Source: Rhizobium cauense (lineage in GTDB: Bacteria; Pseudomonadota; Alphaproteobacteria; Rhizobiales; Rhizobiaceae). Taken from it: 64,000 bases of DNA. Shown piece after piece: positions 60,678 to 64,000 of the stretch. The notes beneath the pieces were generated by a model. The model saw only the letters and a program-made list of their open reading frames with translations, ran no database searches and was not told the DNA's origin. Position 1 is the first letter of the stretch; each line of letters opens with the position of its first letter. The translations under genes and the position numbers were made by a program. The stretch spans positions 1-64,000 of the forward strand of contig NZ_JAEUAT010000013.1 in NCBI RefSeq assembly GCF_019511525.1, written 5' to 3'.

Positions 60678-60877
60678 CCCGCCCCGCATTGATTGCTTCT
60701 GTTTGCATCGTGATCGCAGGGATTGCTGCGATCACCGCCGTCGTTCTGATGCGAGGAGAGAGCTCCGCTCCGCCCCAGTTGAGTGAAGAACAACGAGCAA
60801 CACGCGAGAAGTTCTTTGGCACGAGCAAGGCGCTGCCGCCGATCGAAAAGGGTCAGGAGATGCGCCCGAGATGGTGA
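60674..60877 (+). CDS. trbK: TrbK entry-exclusion protein
   Basis: The 67-residue protein begins at GTG 60674 overlapping the trbJ stop. It has one N-terminal hydrophobic segment (LIASVCIVIAGIAAITAVVLM) and a polar tail ending in the PPIEKGQEMRPRW typical of rhizobial TrbK proteins. It prevents redundant plasmid entry. No lipobox cysteine at the expected signal cleavage site is obvious, unlike RP4 TrbK. Overlaps trbL by 7 bases. Confidence 0.85.
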   Translation: MTRPALIASVCIVIAGIAAITAVVLMRGESSAPPQLSEEQRATREKFFGTSKALPPIEKGQEMRPRW

Positions 60878-62052
60878 AGCGCGGTCGGAGAAGCACCATC
60901 CTGGTTGCCGGTATCGCTTTCCTCGCGTTGGCGGCGCCGTCTCTCGCGCAGCAAGGCCAAGTTCTGACGGAATTGGAAAATCAGGTCTCGACGGCCGCGA
61001 AAGGGTGGGAAACCACCGTCATGGATGCGGCGAAATCGTTGTTCTGGATCCTCGCAGGCATTGAGGTTGGCATAGCTGCCGTGTGGCTCGCTATCCAGGC
61101 AGCATCGCTGGAGAGTTGGTTCGCAGAGCTCGTCCGGCGCATCATGTTCATCGGCTTTTTCGCCTTTGTACTCACGCAGGGACCGACTTTCGCCAAGGCT
61201 GTCGTCGATAGCCTTTTCCAGATCGGCGCCGGTGGCGGCTCTGCATCTCCGGCCGAAGTCTTTGACGCTGGCATTCGCGTCGCCTCTCAGATGTCAGAAC
61301 AGGCGAAGTTCGGCGTCTTCGAGGACAATGCCCTGGCAATCGCCGCAGTGCTTGCCATGGGCATCGTCGTCATCTGCTTCTCACTGGTGGCGGCAATCTT
61401 CGTCTCGGTGATGGTCGAGATGTATGTCGGCCTGCTGGCAGGCATGATCATGCTCGGCCTCGGCGGCTCATCCTTCACCAAAGACTTTGCGATCCGCTAT
61501 CTCGTTTATGCCTTCGGGGTTGGGATGAAGCTGATGGCCCTGGTCATGATCGCCAAGATCGGATCCAACGTCCTGCTTGGCCTCGCGCGGGCCCCGACAG
61601 CCGAGAGCGACCAATTCATCACGACGCTTGCGATCGCCGGCATTTCCGTCGTCGTTTTCATCATCGCGACGTACGTCCCGAACATTATCCAAGGCGTCGT
61701 GCAGGGGGCTTCGGTCTCCGGCGGCATGGAGACAATCCGCCACGGCGGCCAGGCGGCCTCGTTCGCAGCGGGCGGCGCGTTTCTTGGCGCCGGCGCGGTT
61801 GGCGCTGGCTTTGCTGCCGCGCAGGCGGCGCGCGCCGGCGGATCGTCGGCGGCAGGCTCGGTGCTCAAAGGCATGGGCGCAAGTTTCAGCTCCGGTGCCA
61901 TGGCTGCCGGATCCGCCGCCAAGGAGAAGGCGATCGGGTCACCCGGCGCCTATGCCGGCTCGCTTCTTGGCTTGGCGAACGCGAAACTCGATCAGGCAAG
62001 GGGCAATCCTTCAGCTCCGCCACCTCCTCCGGAAAGACCGGACAAACGATAG
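60871..62052 (+). CDS. trbL: TrbL (VirB6-like)
   Basis: The 393-residue polytopic membrane protein has at least five hydrophobic segments between residues 50 and 290, a signal-like N terminus (TILVAGIAFLALAAPSLAQ), and a Gly/Ala-rich C-terminal region (GGQAASFAAGGAFLGAGAVGAGF) ending with a proline-rich tail. This is the VirB6/TrbL channel component. Confidence 0.9.
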   Translation: MVKRGRRSTILVAGIAFLALAAPSLAQQGQVLTELENQVSTAAKGWETTVMDAAKSLFWILAGIEVGIAAVWLAIQAASLESWFAELVRRIMFIGFFAFVLTQGPTFAKAVVDSLFQIGAGGGSASPAEVFDAGIRVASQMSEQAKFGVFEDNALAIAAVLAMGIVVICFSLVAAIFVSVMVEMYVGLLAGMIMLGLGGSSFTKDFAIRYLVYAFGVGMKLMALVMIAKIGSNVLLGLARAPTAESDQFITTLAIAGISVVVFIIATYVPNIIQGVVQGASVSGGMETIRHGGQAASFAAGGAFLGAGAVGAGFAAAQAARAGGSSAAGSVLKGMGASFSSGAMAAGSAAKEKAIGSPGAYAGSLLGLANAKLDQARGNPSAPPPPPERPDKR

Positions 62053-62073
62053 TTCACGGACAGGATCACACAC

Positions 62074-62736
62074 ATGGCAGGGCATCCCGCACCCGAGAAC
62101 CCGTATCTTGCCGCAAGGCAGGAATGGTCAGAACGTTACGGCTCCTACGTCAAGGCGGCCTCCGCCTGGAGGGCCGTTGGCATCCTGAGCCTGGGATTGG
62201 CCGTTATCGGCGTCAGCTACGCGCTTTATCTCAGCACGCAGGTCAAGCTCGTTCCTTATATCGTCGAGGTCGACAAACTTGGAAACACGGTTTCCGGCGG
62301 CTTCCCGCAGCAGATCGAATACGCCGACACGCGGGTCGTTCGCGCGACCCTTGGGAACTTCGTGACCAGCATTCGTTCGATTACGCCAGATGCCGTGGTG
62401 CAGAAGCAATATATCGATCGCACCTATGCCCTTCTACGAACGAGCGACGCTTCGACGCAAAAGGTCAACGCCTGGTTCCGTGCCAACTCGCCGTTCGAAA
62501 AAGCAGTCAACGCGACGGTGGCGATCGAGGTGAACAACATCGTAGCGCTTTCGAACCAGACCTATCAGATCGACTGGACAGAATACGAGCGTGATCGAAA
62601 AGGCAAGGAAGTCGCAACCCGTCGCTTTCGAGGGATCGCGACCGTGTCGATCACCTCACCACAAGACGAAGCAACAATCCGGCTCAATCCTATCGGCGTC
62701 TATGTGACCGATTTCGACTGGACCGCGCAACTTTGA
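62074..62736 (+). CDS. trbF: TrbF (VirB8-like)
   Basis: The 220-residue protein has one membrane segment (residues 34-56, AVGILSLGLAVIGVSYALYLS) and a periplasmic VirB8/TrbF domain (ending PQDEATIRLNPIGVYVTDFDWTAQL). It bridges inner-membrane components. The start follows CACACATGG; the distance to trbL is 21 bases. Confidence 0.91.
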   Translation: MAGHPAPENPYLAARQEWSERYGSYVKAASAWRAVGILSLGLAVIGVSYALYLSTQVKLVPYIVEVDKLGNTVSGGFPQQIEYADTRVVRATLGNFVTSIRSITPDAVVQKQYIDRTYALLRTSDASTQKVNAWFRANSPFEKAVNATVAIEVNNIVALSNQTYQIDWTEYERDRKGKEVATRRFRGIATVSITSPQDEATIRLNPIGVYVTDFDWTAQL

Positions 62737-62750
62737 GGGCAGGATCTGCA

Positions 62751-63581
62751 ATGAGGATCAAACATAAACGCGTCGCGCTTGTCTGCATGCTAGCGCTTGC
62801 CGCATCGACCGAGGTCTCATCCAATGCGATCGCGCAAAGCCTGACGAGCAACGAGGCGAAGGGGACGAATCTCTCCGGTAAATGGCGAGGTCAATCCGGA
62901 CTGGTGACACGTGGCCCGGACGGTAAGGTGATTTTCCTCTTCGGTGAAACGCAGCCGTCTGTCGTCTGCTCACCCTTGCAGGTCTGCGATATCGAGCTGC
63001 AGGGTGGCGAAATCGTCCGCGACGTGCTGGTCGGCGATACTGTTCGGTGGAAGGTCGAACCGGCAACCTCTGGCGCCGCCGGCGGTCAAGCGATTCACCT
63101 GATCGTCAAACCATCCGAGCCAGGGCTTGTCACATCCATGGTGGTGACCACCTCGCGCCGCACCTATCATATCCAGATGAAGTCACATCCCACGCAATAC
63201 ATGGCCCGCGTCGGGTTCGAGTATCCCGAGGACGCCGCCACAAAGCTTTCCGACATCAACGCCCGCCTCCAGGCCATGACTGGGCCGGAGGGCGGTGTCG
63301 CTCCCGAACAGCTGGCCTTCTCCTATGCCTTGAGCGGAAGCGCTCCATGGCGACCGAAGCGGGTCTATTCGGATGGGCAGAAGACCTACATCCAGTTCCC
63401 CCGCGCAATCTCCGGTCAAGATGCGCCGGTCCTGTTCGTCGTATCGGGCGGCCAGAACCGCATCGTCAATTACCGGATGAAGAACGACATGATGATCGTC
63501 GACTACAATATCGACAAGGCGATCCTGATATCCGGGGTCGGCTGGAAGCAGCAGAAGATCACGATCCGGCGGGGAGGATAA
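62751..63581 (+). CDS. trbG: TrbG (VirB9-like)
   Basis: The 276-residue periplasmic protein has a signal peptide (residues 1-27, VALVCMLALAASTEVSSNAIA) and the VirB9/TrbG pattern: VTRGPDGKVIFLFGETQPSVVCSPLQVCDIELQGGE, and the C-terminal PKRVYSDGQKTYIQFP...FVVSGGQNRIVNYR. It forms part of the outer core complex. ATG 62751 has AGGGCAGGA; a TTG 18 bases upstream is possible. Confidence 0.91.
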   Translation: MRIKHKRVALVCMLALAASTEVSSNAIAQSLTSNEAKGTNLSGKWRGQSGLVTRGPDGKVIFLFGETQPSVVCSPLQVCDIELQGGEIVRDVLVGDTVRWKVEPATSGAAGGQAIHLIVKPSEPGLVTSMVVTTSRRTYHIQMKSHPTQYMARVGFEYPEDAATKLSDINARLQAMTGPEGGVAPEQLAFSYALSGSAPWRPKRVYSDGQKTYIQFPRAISGQDAPVLFVVSGGQNRIVNYRMKNDMMIVDYNIDKAILISGVGWKQQKITIRRGG

Positions 63582-63584
63582 TTC

Positions 63585-64000
63585 ATGCAGCTCCATCGCC
63601 TCATTCCGATTGTGATCGCGCTCGGCCTATCTGGATGCCAAACTGCAACCGACGGGCTCTCCACAACTGCTGCACCCGCCGAAATCACCGGGCCAGCCGC
63701 CGGTGCCATCGCCGGCGACATGGCTGGACGTTTCGCAGAGCAGGCAGGATCGACGAACACTCCCATCAAACTGCCCAAGGAAACATCCGCATTCTCCGTC
63801 GCGCTCGAAGCTGCCTTGAAAGGGTGGGGATTTGCCATCGTCGCTGATGACAAGAGCGCAGGCGCCAAGGATGGACCTAAACCGATCGAGTTGACCTATT
63901 CGGTCGCTGCCGTCGATGGACAAGTGCTTGCGAAGCTATCGACTGACACGATGGCGCTCGCCCGAGCGTACTCGGTCAGCAATGGCGTGGCGACGCCGGC
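63585..64000 (+). CDS. trbH: TrbH lipoprotein (VirB7-like), truncated by the window edge
   Basis: The frame runs off the right edge. Visible: a lipoprotein signal with lipobox LSGC at residues 14-17 (LIPIVIALGLSGCQ), then a GPAAGAIAGDMAGRFAEQ segment. TrbH is the small outer-membrane lipoprotein that stabilises TrbG. The ATG at 63585 follows GGGGAGG; trbI should follow outside the window. Confidence 0.85.
   Translation, partial: MQLHRLIPIVIALGLSGCQTATDGLSTTAAPAEITGPAAGAIAGDMAGRFAEQAGSTNTPIKLPKETSAFSVALEAALKGWGFAIVADDKSAGAKDGPKPIELTYSVAAVDGQVLAKLSTDTMALARAYSVSNGVATP

Overview
The window looks like part of a large plasmid of a Rhizobiaceae bacterium (Rhizobium, Agrobacterium or Sinorhizobium type). 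The main reason is a repABC replication/partition operon (51.7-55.4 kb, minus strand, with its small antisense RNA). It lies divergent from a Ti-plasmid-type conjugation operon trbB-C-D-E-J-K-L-F-G-H (55.8 kb to the right edge, where trbH is cut). An RHE_PE00001-family gene, decayed recombinases and many transport/catabolism cassettes fit the same picture. Genus and species are inferred from gene families only.

Layout. 0.3-5.0 kb: LysE-type exporter, FetAB-like ABC exporter, a DUF1275 membrane protein and a bicupin oxalate decarboxylase, with an unusual array of four tandem hairpins at 2.84-2.95 kb. 5.4-17.2 kb: a catabolic cluster for what looks like a cyclic ureide or pyrimidine-like compound. 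It holds a NitT/TauT-type ABC importer, SDR, dihydropyrimidinase/hydantoinase, cysteine hydrolase, RidA, an AllC-type amidohydrolase, a PuuE-type deacetylase and an IclR regulator. 17.8-25.9 kb: an arginine/guanidino-compound cluster with a LysR regulator, a polar amino acid ABC importer, an arginase-fold ureohydrolase with an altered metal motif, a CtlX-like hydrolase, ornithine cyclodeaminase and an Lrp regulator.

26.6-36.8 kb is an accessory island of probable defence genes. It contains an uncharacterised tightly overlapping three-gene operon whose first product has PD-(D/E)XK-like residues, a nuclease-NACHT (STAND) protein, another nuclease-like protein, and an overlapping pair of a PHP-SMC-type ATPase with a HEPN-like protein. 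The three-gene operon and the ATPase/HEPN pair are my best candidates for undescribed systems. 37.0-39.6 kb holds an RHE_PE00001-family DNA-binding protein and a serine recombinase separated by two abutting perfect inverted repeats.

40-51.4 kb is a patchwork: a phosphatase-fold protein without its catalytic cysteine, ExoD, PadR-ChrA-rhodanese, AlkB-like and phosphoesterase genes, a SRAP fragment, an SDR-DoxX fusion with DUF2269, a YciE/DUF892 gene broken by one amber codon, and a truncated HD-GYP gene. Two decayed copies of the same tyrosine recombinase lie in direct orientation at 44 and 50 kb. The trb operon keeps a TraR-type box upstream of trbB, but no traI lies between repA and trbB as in Ti plasmids.
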